Shown in pieces: positions 44,918 through 53,272 of a stretch of 64,000 bases of DNA. This DNA comes from an uncultured Gammaproteobacteria bacterium (GTDB lineage Bacteria > Pseudomonadota > Gammaproteobacteria > Arenicellales > JAANXG01): contig CAMYNL010000007.1 in assembly GCA_947259705.1 (NCBI GenBank), positions 1 through 64,000 of the forward strand. The letters are read 5' to 3'. The translations under genes were made by a program, and so were the position numbers. Each line of letters starts with the position of its first letter. The first letter of the stretch is position 1. The notes below the pieces were generated by a model that was not told the origin of the DNA, did not search any database, and was given only the letters and a program-made list of their open reading frames with translations.

Positions 44918-46876
44918 CTAGCACAGTTCGAGTACCCGGCCGTAGAACGCGGTTTCGCGGGTCAAGGCATCGATATTGGTTTCGCTGGCGCGGAATCCGT
45001 GACCTTCGTTTTCGTACTCCACGTACTCGTGCTCGACCCCGTTGGCACGCAAGGCGGCCACCAGTTCCTCCGCCACCGAGGGCGGTACGACCTTGTCCTG
45101 CCGGCCCTGGAAGATAATCATGGGACTACGTGCCCGAAACATGTAGTTGATGGGGGAACGCCGGTGGAACGCGCTGTCTTCCGTCGCCGCGGTGCGCGGA
45201 TCGAATACCTCCCCGATCAGTCGATCGGTGTAATGGGACTCGAACTTGTGCGTCGACTCGGTCAGCGTCACCAGGTTGCCGATGCCGAAATAGCAGGCGC
45301 CGGCCGAAAAGTAATCGGGATACTCCGTCAACACCCTCAGCACTGCATAGCCCCCGGCGCTGCGACCGCGTATGCACACCCGGCTGCGATCGATCAGACC
45401 GCGGTTATATAGGAAATCAATGCCGTCTACGATGTCCGAGGCATCGAACTCCCCCCAGTGTCCGAGCAGAGATTGACGAAATCGGCGTCCGTGTCCCGTG
45501 CTGCCACGATGGTTCACATCCAGCACCGCGAATCCGATGCCGGTCCAGTACTGCCTGGCAAGGTCCAGGCTACGCACGGCACGCGACGTGGGGCCGCCAT
45601 GCACCATGATCATCAACGGTGGGCGTGTGCCGTGTGGACCCAGGTAAGCGGAGTTCTTAGGGCCATAGAAGTAGGCGTGCGACTGCGCGCCGTCCCGGGT
45701 CGGATAAGTGATCGGCTCCGCCACGCTTACATCGGCGCGGCCCAGCGCCGGCGGCATGCGTTTTATGCACTCCCATGCCGCCCGCCCCGGCTGGCAGCGC
45801 ATCAGGGCCGGCGGTTCATACAGGGAGTGGGCCACCACCAGGGCACCGCCCGTGCCCTCGACCTCGCTCAATTGGGCGAAACCCATAAAGCCGTGCGGGG
45901 TCTGCAACCGTTGCGCCCCGCTCGCCAGATCGATGCGGACGACTTCGTCGCCGGCCGCCGTGGTCCTCACCGCCAGCACTGCGCGGTCCGCGACGGGTAC
46001 GAAGCGACTCTCCCCGAATACCCAATGCGGAGCGCCGTATTCGGCCTCGTCGCAGGTCAGCCGACGCACGCGGCCACGGCGCAACAGGTAGAGGTTCCAG
46101 AAATCATCGCAGGGATCAGCCACGGTGTCGCTGTCCAGCGCAAACAGCAGCTCGTCCCGTGAGGTGAAGCGCACCTGGCAAACGGACATGCCGGCGCCCC
46201 CGGCGACTTCGCGGATATGGGTCAGTCTCAAATCCGCGCCGCCGTCCCGTTGCGCCAGCATCAGCACGGACTGGTCCCAGGGCATGTACGGGTGATCCCA
46301 TTGCAGCCACGCGAACTGCGCGCCGTCGGGGGAAATCGCGGGACTGGCATAGAAATCCGCGCCCTCCACAAGTCTGCGGACGGGTTGTGGGCTGCGCGCC
46401 TTGAGATCGACGACGCCGAGAAAGTTCCTGTTCTCCCGGTCGCCGGCGGTCTGCTCGGCCACGCAGACGAGATGACGTCCATCGGGACTGACATGCAGAT
46501 CGCTAACCATGGTGACGGCGCCGGACTCCACCTGCGTCACTGGCGAGGGGCGGCTGTTCGGCCTCAACTGCTGCCTATAGAGCAGCGAATCACCGTAGTT
46601 CGAGAAATAAACAAAGCCATTGGCAAGAACGAAACACCGGCCGCCGTACTCGTGCACCCGGGTTCGCAGATTGAATCCGGCCGGGGTTTGACAATGCTCT
46701 TCGCCTCGATGGTTCCGGCACATCAACACCTGTCTTCCCTGCTCACTGGAGCGGGACTCGATCCAGTAGATGTTGCCCCGGTAACTGACCGGATACATCG
46801 GGGGCGACGGCCGCTCGAACATAGCGCGCAGGTCGAGCGGGCTTCGCCAGGTTCCGTAGCGGGCGACATGCGCCAA
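44918..46876 (-). CDS. S9-family prolyl-oligopeptidase-like peptidase
   Basis: The N-terminal 380 residues form a WD40-like propeller (HVSPDGRHLVCV, ISPDGAQFAWLQWDH), followed by the alpha/beta hydrolase domain. LMIMVHGGPTSRAV is the oxyanion loop, RGRSAGGYAVLRVL holds the nucleophile Ser, GRQDKVVPPSVAE the aspartate and NEGHGFR the histidine. It would cleave short peptides, many family members being dipeptidyl-peptidase-like. No signal peptide is seen, so it is predicted cytosolic. The start is a TTG at 46876 with GAGGAT upstream; the RYGTWRSP segment near the start matches relatives. Confidence 0.9.
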   Translation of the reverse strand: MAHVARYGTWRSPLDLRAMFERPSPPMYPVSYRGNIYWIESRSSEQGRQVLMCRNHRGEEHCQTPAGFNLRTRVHEYGGRCFVLANGFVYFSNYGDSLLYRQQLRPNSRPSPVTQVESGAVTMVSDLHVSPDGRHLVCVAEQTAGDRENRNFLGVVDLKARSPQPVRRLVEGADFYASPAISPDGAQFAWLQWDHPYMPWDQSVLMLAQRDGGADLRLTHIREVAGGAGMSVCQVRFTSRDELLFALDSDTVADPCDDFWNLYLLRRGRVRRLTCDEAEYGAPHWVFGESRFVPVADRAVLAVRTTAAGDEVVRIDLASGAQRLQTPHGFMGFAQLSEVEGTGGALVVAHSLYEPPALMRCQPGRAAWECIKRMPPALGRADVSVAEPITYPTRDGAQSHAYFYGPKNSAYLGPHGTRPPLMIMVHGGPTSRAVRSLDLARQYWTGIGFAVLDVNHRGSTGHGRRFRQSLLGHWGEFDASDIVDGIDFLYNRGLIDRSRVCIRGRSAGGYAVLRVLTEYPDYFSAGACYFGIGNLVTLTESTHKFESHYTDRLIGEVFDPRTAATEDSAFHRRSPINYMFRARSPMIIFQGRQDKVVPPSVAEELVAALRANGVEHEYVEYENEGHGFRASETNIDALTRETAFYGRVLELC

Positions 46877-46947
46877 GGGCAGCGATCCTCAATGCTAAAA
46901 TCGCGTAAGCTACACGATAAACTGGCCTGACGCGAATCACCACGGCG

Positions 46948-48072
46948 ATGTCCGCCCTGACCACATTCCTGCGTTGTTGTACGGTCCTTTACGTCGATGC
47001 CGGCGCGATCGAGCGGCTGCGTCGGGCCGCTGCGGGTGTAGCGGACTGGGAACCCCTGGCTGAAGTGGCGGAACGCCACGGTCTCGCCCCGCTCGTCTAT
47101 CAACACTGCAAAACCGCCGGATTGACACTGCCGGCCATGCAGACGACGCAACTGCGAGCGCTCACCCTGCGCCACCGGAATGCAGCGGCAACGCGACGTG
47201 ATGTGTTGAGCGAAATACTGGGAGCACTGGAGAGGGAACATATCCAGGTGCTGCTGCTCAAGGGCGCCGCGCTGGCCCACATGGTGTACCCTGCGCCGGC
47301 GTTGCGGCCGATGCGGGACGTCGACCTGCTGGTGTCGCCCGCACACGCCGGGTCCGCACAGCAGGTCCTGCGGGAACTGGGTTTCAGCGCTCCGGACCAG
47401 CACGGTGGGTTCATGCACGATCATCACCATCTGCCCGGCGCCAGCCGCCAACAGAACGGGCTGATGATCAGTGTGGAGATTCATCACGATGCCCTGTCCG
47501 GTGATGTACCGGCATCAATACGAACTGACAATCTCACCGCACCGGTGCAGAAGTTCCAGCTCGGGGATCGTACAGCGCGGGCGCTGGGCCACGTGGATAT
47601 GCTGCGCCACCTGTGCCACCACACCTTCGAACCCATCGCCGAGATTAAACTGGGATCCGTCGTCGACCTGGTCGCGTACGCAGACCGGTTTCGCGAAGAC
47701 ATCGACTGGGGCAGCGTGAATCGCGAATTCCCGTTCATACTCAATTCACTGCACTGCCTGCATTACATCGCGCCCTTGCCAACCGCCCTGGTGGCGAAAA
47801 TCGGCCGTCCCGAAACGCCCGCGCCGCGCGGCCTGGGGGTGGGGCTGAAGCCGATCTCCCAGATCCTGCGCAGGGGCGCATCCCCCGGGCGGGCGGCACG
47901 GGAACTGCTGGACCCCTCCGACTGGTGGCTGCACGCGTACTACAACGTGGAACCCGGCCGCTCCCTGACGACGACGCGGTGGTTGCGGCACCCGGCCAGG
48001 GTCGGACATTGGCTGTGGCGCCGGCTGCGGGCGCACAGGCACAGCCGCCACGAAACGGGAGCGATCCGTTGA
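46948..48072 (+). CDS. nucleotidyltransferase-fold protein (NTP_transf_5 family)
   Basis: This 374-residue protein contains VLLLKGAALAHMVYPAPALR and PMRDVDLLVSPAHAGSAQQV, giving the D-x-D metal pair of minimal nucleotidyltransferases. ISVEIHHDALSG gives the third acidic strand. Helices follow and the C-terminal 60 residues are basic. Such proteins occur with PqqD and HprK-like genes in polysaccharide or peptide-modification clusters. Its stop overlaps the ATG of a 24-codon frame (TGATG), and PqqD-like and HprK-like genes follow. Reaction and substrate are unknown. Confidence 0.83.
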   Translation: MSALTTFLRCCTVLYVDAGAIERLRRAAAGVADWEPLAEVAERHGLAPLVYQHCKTAGLTLPAMQTTQLRALTLRHRNAAATRRDVLSEILGALEREHIQVLLLKGAALAHMVYPAPALRPMRDVDLLVSPAHAGSAQQVLRELGFSAPDQHGGFMHDHHHLPGASRQQNGLMISVEIHHDALSGDVPASIRTDNLTAPVQKFQLGDRTARALGHVDMLRHLCHHTFEPIAEIKLGSVVDLVAYADRFREDIDWGSVNREFPFILNSLHCLHYIAPLPTALVAKIGRPETPAPRGLGVGLKPISQILRRGASPGRAARELLDPSDWWLHAYYNVEPGRSLTTTRWLRHPARVGHWLWRRLRAHRHSRHETGAIR

Positions 48073-48146
48073 TGCCAGCTTTTCAGTGGCAGGTCATCCT
48101 TGTATATTCTGCCTACGCAGCAACGCCTGATACAGACTCACGATAA
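48072..48146 (+). CDS. 24-codon open frame between nucleotidyltransferase and PqqD-like genes
   Basis: ATG at 48072 overlaps the preceding stop as TGATG and the frame ends in TAA at 48144-48146, four bases before the PqqD-like ATG. The peptide MPAFQWQVILVYSAYAATPD (plus T-D-S-R) has aromatic and hydrophobic residues and no clear leader. The PqqD-like gene lacks its own ribosome site, so this frame may serve mainly to couple translation. A precursor-peptide role is only a guess. Confidence 0.25.
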   Translation: MPAFQWQVILVYSAYAATPDTDSR

Positions 48147-48150
48147 CAAG

Positions 48151-48429
48151 ATGGCCGAGACAAGCATTCCTGTACCCAACCCTGAGTATCAGCTTGAAGA
48201 ACTGGACAACGAGCTGCTGCTATACCATCCCGCTGAAACGAAAACCGTGTATATGAACGAAACCGCCTCGCTGGTTTGGCAGTTGTGCGACGGCGGGCGC
48301 AGCGTCGACGAGATTGTTGACTTATTGCAGGAGTCCTATCCCGAGGCGGGAGACGGACTGCGGGATGACGTGCAACGGACGCTGGATGTATTCGCGCAAC
48401 ACGGCGCCATCTCCTATCAGCAACGGTGA
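48151..48429 (+). CDS. PqqD-like protein
   Basis: A 92-residue protein with the PqqD fold: YQLEELDNELLLYHPAETKTVYMNETASLVWQLCDG (start of the winged-helix domain), then SVDEIVDLLQESYPE. The C-terminal helix reads DVFAQHGAISY. PqqD domains bind leader peptides of ribosomally made peptides or act with kinases in peptide systems. The ATG at 48151 follows the short frame at 48072-48146 by four bases. The kinase-like gene begins 10 bp after its stop, so the trio is a tight operon. Confidence 0.85.
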   Translation: MAETSIPVPNPEYQLEELDNELLLYHPAETKTVYMNETASLVWQLCDGGRSVDEIVDLLQESYPEAGDGLRDDVQRTLDVFAQHGAISYQQR

Positions 48430-48439
48430 ACCGTTGTCT

Positions 48440-49264
48440 GTGCGCATAGTGAGTTTCGCCGGTCGCAGTGTAGCGATCGAATACGACATACCTGAAGGCA
48501 GGGAGATCACTGATTTCCTCTACCACGACCTCACCCCCGCCGACTCGGCGGACCCGCATGTGACCTTCACCATCGGCCGTAAAGACGACCGGCAGTTCAC
48601 CCTGTGGCGGGACGACGAACGGCTCTACCAGGGCGAGTCCAAGGCCAGCCTCGCCAACATCCTGGTCGGCGAAACCATTCATCACCTGACGGACAAGAGC
48701 GAGCACGGACTGACCTTACACGCCGCGGCTCTGTGCCGCGACGGTAGCGGGATTATCATGCCGGGCAAGAGCGGCGCCGGCAAGAGCTCATTGTGCACAT
48801 GGCTGCTGGGCAGAGGATTCAGCTATCTTACCGATGAACTGGTATACATACCCGAGGGCTCCCTTTTCATCGAGGCCTTTACCCGGCCGATAAACATCAA
48901 GACGCACGGCATCGAGGCTGTCAGCGGCCACTTCGATTTCGACGCCAACAAGTCCGAGACCATGGCCAGCAGGCACGTTACCATGATACCGCATCGCTTG
49001 TTGAATCCACACACCGAAACCGGGCCGGTTCAACTGTCGCTGATCATCTTTCCGCATCATCAGGCCGGTGTCGAACTGGCCTTGCAGCGGCTCACCAAGG
49101 CCCAGGTTGGTCTCGCGCTGATGGAGTGCCTGGTCAACGCCCGCAACCTGAACGGTCACGGTTTCGGAGAGGCCACCCGCCTCGCCCGACAGGTGCCGGC
49201 ATACGACCTCACCTACAGTCGATTCGACCAGCTTGCGGAACATCTGGATTCGATCCTGCCCTAG
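48440..49264 (+). CDS. HprK-like kinase-fold protein
   Basis: The protein resembles HPr kinase/phosphorylase and the HprK-related kinase A model I recall. It has an N-terminal beta domain, then LHAAALCRDGSGIIMPGKSG and GAGKSSLCTWLL, forming the P-loop GKSGAGKS near residue 109. LTDELVYIPEG is an acidic strand like Walker B, and FTRPINIKT follows. The frame opens at GTG 48440 or TTG 48434; I prefer the GTG. Absence of the HPr kinase signature motif seen in PTS kinases suggests a different target. It is the last gene of the nucleotidyltransferase/PqqD/HprK trio. Confidence 0.8.
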   Translation: MRIVSFAGRSVAIEYDIPEGREITDFLYHDLTPADSADPHVTFTIGRKDDRQFTLWRDDERLYQGESKASLANILVGETIHHLTDKSEHGLTLHAAALCRDGSGIIMPGKSGAGKSSLCTWLLGRGFSYLTDELVYIPEGSLFIEAFTRPINIKTHGIEAVSGHFDFDANKSETMASRHVTMIPHRLLNPHTETGPVQLSLIIFPHHQAGVELALQRLTKAQVGLALMECLVNARNLNGHGFGEATRLARQVPAYDLTYSRFDQLAEHLDSILP

Positions 49265-49324
49265 GCGTCGCGCCGGTCCCCGGGGATGCCCACCACCTTG
49301 CGAATCCCCCGCGTTCGCGACGCC
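49264..49324. terminator. hairpin region between convergent genes
   Basis: GGCGTCGCG at 49264-49272 is complementary to CGCGACGCC at 49316-49324, with CCCCGGGG and GCGAA/TTCGC stems nested inside. No run of T follows, so a rho-independent terminator is only possible. It sits exactly between the kinase-like gene and the minus-strand DUF192 gene. Confidence 0.4.
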
Positions 49325-49330
49325 GCCCGC

Positions 49331-49831
49331 TCAATGCGGCATAACGAGGCTGTCGCCCACCGCCACCTTGTTATCGGCAAAGAATCCGGCCGGGGCCTCA
49401 AGCGCCGCAATAAAGGCCTGCTGAGGCTGGTATACAGGATGCGTCCTGGAGGCCAGTTGATAAGGCTGCATGCGCAGTACTTCGCGGATGCGTCCGTCGT
49501 CACCAATGAACGCGATATCCAGCGGCGCGTGCACGTTGTGCATGTGAAACGCCGTTCGCACCGGGCGTGTAAAAAGGAACAGTATGGTCGAAGTCTCAAT
49601 GGTGCGGGGGCAGATGTGCTGGTAGCCCGCAGCGCGTTCGCTCGCTTCGTCGGCGACGCGCGTGGCTATGCGTAGTTCGCCGCCAGCGGCGCGGAGTATG
49701 ACAAGCTCCGCTTGTTTCATGGCGCTGAACTCCGCGGTATGCGGCTGACACTCGGCCGCGACGCCGGCCGCGGGGGCCGTCAGCAGGATGGCCAGCAACA
49801 GCGCGGCGCGATGGTGGCGGATCCCGATCAC
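49331..49831 (-). CDS. DUF192 secreted protein
   Basis: A signal peptide (HHRAALLLAILLTAPAAGVAA) precedes a DUF192 domain: DEASERAAGYQHICPRTIET, ILFLFTRPVRTAFHMHNVHA and PLDIAFIGDDGRI, with ALEAPAGFFADN near the end. The family is a small barrel found in the envelope of many bacteria and archaea; function unknown. The start is a GTG at 49831 overlapping the stop of the DegT aminotransferase as GTGA, so it is translationally coupled to it. The longer ATG frame adds non-conserved sequence from inside DegT. Confidence 0.85.
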   Translation of the reverse strand: MIGIRHHRAALLLAILLTAPAAGVAAECQPHTAEFSAMKQAELVILRAAGGELRIATRVADEASERAAGYQHICPRTIETSTILFLFTRPVRTAFHMHNVHAPLDIAFIGDDGRIREVLRMQPYQLASRTHPVYQPQQAFIAALEAPAGFFADNKVAVGDSLVMPH

Positions 49832-50943
49832 AGCGACCCCAACACGACCTCGCAGACGCGGTCTATCTGCGCTTCCTGCAACTCGGGGAATATCGGCAGT
49901 GACACGCATTCCGCGGCCGCCTGCTCGCTCACGGGGAGATCACCGGGTCGATAGCATAGTTCGCGATAAACCTCCTGCAGGTGCAGGGGGAGCGGATAGC
50001 ACACCGAGCAACCTATCGCGGCGTCCAGCAGGCTCTGCCGCACATGGTCCCGGCGCGGCACCCGCACGGTGAAGAGATTGTAGACATGGCCGCCGTGCTC
50101 GGGAGCCCGGGGCGTGACCACGGCCGTGTCCTGCAGCCGCTCCATGTACGCCGCGGCCACCCGGCGTCGCCCTGCGATGGCTTCGTCGATTGTACGCAAC
50201 TTGATGCGCAGCAGCGCTGCCTGAATCTCGTCCAGGCGGCTGTTGTACCCGATGGTGTCATGGACAAAGGGCGCGGTGGCACCGTGATTGCGCAGGTGCC
50301 TTACGCGCTCAGCCAGGTCATGATCATTGGTGGTGACCATCCCGCCGTCACCGTAACAGCCGAGCACCTTGGTTGGATAAAAACTGAAACACCCCAGTTC
50401 CCCCCAGGCGCCGACCCGCCTGCCGCGATGATCGGCCCCAAAGGCCTGTGCACAATCCTCGATGACCTTGACATCGCCGTCCTTCACGACTTTCATCAAG
50501 GCGGCAAGGTCCACCGGGCAGCCGAAAAGGTGAACCGGCAGGATGGCGCGGGTTCGGGGTGTTATGCGGGCGGCGATCTGATCTACGGCCAGATTGAAAT
50601 CGCGTGGATCGATATCCACGAATACCGGCGTGGCCCCTACCAGAGTAACGACCTCGGCGCTGGCGAAAAACGTGTAGGGAGTGGTGATGACCTCATCCCC
50701 GGCTCCGATGCCCAAGGCCCGCAAGGACAACACCAGGGCGTCGGTGCCATTGGCGACCGCGATGGCGTGCGGCGCGCCCACGTAGTCTGCGAACTCCCGT
50801 TCGAATGCCTGTACATTGGGTCCCATGATGAAGGTCCCGTTTGCCCCGGTATCGCGGATGCTGCCGAGCCACTCCTCTTCCAGCCGTCGGAACTGAATGG
50901 TCAGATCGAGATACGGTACAGGTCTTCGGTCTATCTCAGGCAT
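49828..50943 (-). CDS. DegT/DnrJ/EryC1-family sugar aminotransferase
   Basis: A PLP enzyme that aminates a keto-sugar nucleotide. Segments are PYLDLTIQFRRLEEEW, GTDALVLSLRALGIGAGDEV, VIEDCAQAFGADHRGRRVG and SFYPTKVLGCYGDGGMVTTN, in which the lysine near residue 191 holds the cofactor. HLRNHGA and GYNSRLDEIQAALL complete the active site. The Gfo/Idh partner makes a 3-keto sugar, so a 3-amino sugar acid such as those made by WbpB/WbpE-type pairs is a plausible product. Its start overlaps the oxidoreductase by 13 bp and its stop overlaps DUF192. Confidence 0.92.
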   Translation of the reverse strand: MPEIDRRPVPYLDLTIQFRRLEEEWLGSIRDTGANGTFIMGPNVQAFEREFADYVGAPHAIAVANGTDALVLSLRALGIGAGDEVITTPYTFFASAEVVTLVGATPVFVDIDPRDFNLAVDQIAARITPRTRAILPVHLFGCPVDLAALMKVVKDGDVKVIEDCAQAFGADHRGRRVGAWGELGCFSFYPTKVLGCYGDGGMVTTNDHDLAERVRHLRNHGATAPFVHDTIGYNSRLDEIQAALLRIKLRTIDEAIAGRRRVAAAYMERLQDTAVVTPRAPEHGGHVYNLFTVRVPRRDHVRQSLLDAAIGCSVCYPLPLHLQEVYRELCYRPGDLPVSEQAAAECVSLPIFPELQEAQIDRVCEVVLGSL

Positions 50944-51878
50944 GCCTTGATTTTCTGCTGCACCTGTTCCGCGACTCGTAGCGCCTTGAGTCCCTCCCGG
51001 CCGTTCACCAGGGGCTCAGCACCGTTGCGCACCGTGGCGATGAAGTGTTCGAGTTCCGCGTCCAGCGGCGGCCTCGGCGTCACATCCACCGTTTCCGTCG
51101 CCAGGCCGGGAAACGCCTGGCCCGGGACCGGCTCGGTCCTGCGCACCACGTCGATCTGCTGGTCGATGAAGTTAAGGGCCTGATAACTGTCGCCGCTGAA
51201 CACCCGAATGCGGCGGAATTTCTTGCTGGACACTCGGCTGGCGGTTACATTCGCCACCGTGTTGTTGGCAAACTCCAGGCGAGCGTTGGCGATGTCCACG
51301 TGATTCGTCAGCACCGCGGACCCCACCGCGGAAACATAGCTCAATTCCGATTTCACCAGCGACAATACGATATCGATATCATGAATCATCAGATCGGTGA
51401 CGACGTCCACGTCGGTCGCCCGTTCCACAAAGGTGCCCAGGCGATGCACCTCGATGAAACGCGGGTCGGTGACACGGTCGGCCAGGGCCATGATGCCGGC
51501 ATTGAAACGCTCAAGGTGCCCTATCAACAGCCTCACTTCGGACCGATCGGCGGCTTCCACGATCCGCTCCGCCTCCTCCACGCTGGGAGCAATGGGCTTC
51601 TCGAGCAGCATGTGCACCCCGGCGTCCAGATAAGGCATAGCCACCTCCGCGTGGACACTGGTGGGTACGGCGATACTTACCGCGTCTACGATATCAACCA
51701 GGGCATAGGAATCGGTGAATGCCGCACAGCCATGCTGCGCGGCGATACGCTCGGCGGCGCTCGCGTCTACGTCGGCCACGCCCACGAGCTCCACGTCCGG
51801 CATACTCGCGTAGATCTTGGCGTGAATACGGCCCAGATAGCCGACCCCGACCACACCGACGCGGAGCGGCGCGATCAT
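50931..51878 (-). CDS. Gfo/Idh/MocA-family oxidoreductase
   Basis: A 315-residue sugar dehydrogenase with LRVGVVGVGYLGRIHAKIY (GxGxxG), LEKPIAPSVEEAERIVEAA (the EKP lysine used in catalysis), LIGHLERFNAG and later IHDIDIVLSLVKSEL with the conserved H-D-I-D. It probably oxidises a nucleotide sugar at C3 for the aminotransferase immediately downstream, whose start it overlaps. Length and motifs fit WbpB/WlbA-type proteins. The ATG at 51878 begins directly at the Rossmann strand. Confidence 0.9.
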   Translation of the reverse strand: MIAPLRVGVVGVGYLGRIHAKIYASMPDVELVGVADVDASAAERIAAQHGCAAFTDSYALVDIVDAVSIAVPTSVHAEVAMPYLDAGVHMLLEKPIAPSVEEAERIVEAADRSEVRLLIGHLERFNAGIMALADRVTDPRFIEVHRLGTFVERATDVDVVTDLMIHDIDIVLSLVKSELSYVSAVGSAVLTNHVDIANARLEFANNTVANVTASRVSSKKFRRIRVFSGDSYQALNFIDQQIDVVRRTEPVPGQAFPGLATETVDVTPRPPLDAELEHFIATVRNGAEPLVNGREGLKALRVAEQVQQKIKACLR

Positions 51879-52010
51879 GCAGAATTCGGCAGGGCAGTGC
51901 CGACAGGACTGAAGGCTGGGGTCAACTCGGCGACTCAGGGGACACGGTAAACGGGGGGCGCATTATAAACGAAGCCCCGCGGCCCAGCCTATGACTTACC
52001 GGCATTTTGC

Positions 52011-52680
52011 ATGAATCAGCATGAATCCGGTCGCGCACTGATCACCGGAGGCCGATCGGACACCGGACTGCGCCGGCGCAAGTTGCGGGTGCTCGCCGCT
52101 ATCACGACGTCGTGAAGCCGGGCCGGGCGGCCTTCGCGTCCCTGCGGCTGGATCTGGACGGTGACGCGTCCGTTGCTGCGGCATAGCGGCAAGCGGCAGT
52201 GCGCCCTGATCAACCATGGCGCCGGGGAGCACCGCGGGCGTGGCTTGAAACCAGGCGCCACGGCAGCCATGAAATGACGCGGCGCATCAAACCGGTGCTG
52301 CCCCGGGTCCACGGCGGGTGGTCTGTCCAGGTCAGCTCAATCCCGGGCCGGCCCCGCCAGCCGTATCCAGGTGCGTACAATGCCGGCAGGTACACACCGA
52401 AGGCATTGACTGGTACCCTGCGCATGACGCTAAGGCGTAACGGTATCCGCGTCTCTCGGATCGAGCCCGGCGCCCGGCACACCCGCTTCCGCGACAAGGC
52501 GCGCTAGCTGTTCGAGCGGCATGGTGACGCCACGGCCAGCCCCCGTCAGACGCACCGGGAAGTGGTCTCACATCGGCTGCCGCCCGCGCAGCGGCTGGGA
52601 TATGCCCCGACGGCGCTGCTCGCGCGAGTCTTGTCCGCCCCCTGGAGGGTCCGAGCCCGCGCTGCCGCAGCAAGCGCTGC
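52011..52680 (+). pseudogene. decayed SDR oxidoreductase gene
   Basis: Segments in several plus-strand frames match SDR enzymes. RALITGGRSDTGLRRRKLR is the cofactor loop with changed glycines, and a K-P-G-R-A-A-F-A-S-L-R-L-D-L-D segment and a PVLPRVHGGWSVQVSSIPG segment follow. PGAYNAGRYTPKALTGTLRM corresponds to Y-x-A-S-K (lysine changed to arginine), then IRVSRIEPGARHTRFRDKA and a stop. TALLARVLSAPWRVRARA continues in the next part. Frameshifts and stops are numerous, so it is not functional. The stretch 51879-52010 and the end up to 52758 hold no other gene I recognise. Confidence 0.7.
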
Positions 52681-52758
52681 GCGCGGGTAACGACCCTCCC
52701 GGAAAAGGATGCTTACGGATCGTTTCCAGGACCGGCCGGTGGCGCGATCTGCCGGGCC

Positions 52759-53268
52759 ATGACTCCGTCAACCGCTGCGCGCCCCGACCGTTTCATTGAA
52801 CGGGGTATAAGGGAATCCAGTTATGGTGAGAACCGCCGAGTACATGATGTGTTGAAAGTCGCAAGCGCAACCATCGCGGTAGTGGCGCTGTTTTTACTTT
52901 GGCCCACATCGGCGGTCGCCGCCGGGCCCGGCGGACATGGCGGATGGCATCCGGGCGCGCGACCGCCACATCCGGGATTGTGGCGGCCTTTCAACCGATT
53001 CCATTACCCGCCATTCCCGATCTACCCCTTTTCATGGCGCGGGCCCATGATCTGGTATCCGCCGCCGTCTCCGTCCCCCTACTGGTTTGGCCAGCCCAGG
53101 CCCGGCTATGGCGGGCCACCGCCGGGCAGCACGCGTAAACGCTGTTACCACTATTTCGGCCAGCGCTATTGCGTCGGGAGTTCAACCGATGATGGCCCAC
53201 CGGCCGCGGAACAGCCCGACCGGGAACCCGCATTCGGCACAGGTCCGCGGCTCTTCAATGGGAACTGA
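52759..53268 (+). CDS. secreted proline/glycine-rich protein
   Basis: A hydrophobic signal (ASATIAVVALFLLWPTSAVAA) is followed by a low-complexity mature part rich in P, G, W, F and Y (PGGHGGWHPGARPPHPGLW, SPYWFGQPRPGYGGPPPG) and a short cysteine-bearing end (KRCYHYFGQRYCVGSS). Family not recognised. The first 30 residues lack signal character, so the true start is probably a GTG at 52849. It lies immediately upstream of the sigma-factor operon and may be expressed with it. Predicted extracytoplasmic. Confidence 0.55.
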   Translation: MTPSTAARPDRFIERGIRESSYGENRRVHDVLKVASATIAVVALFLLWPTSAVAAGPGGHGGWHPGARPPHPGLWRPFNRFHYPPFPIYPFSWRGPMIWYPPPSPSPYWFGQPRPGYGGPPPGSTRKRCYHYFGQRYCVGSSTDDGPPAAEQPDREPAFGTGPRLFNGN

Positions 53269-53272
53269 AAGA

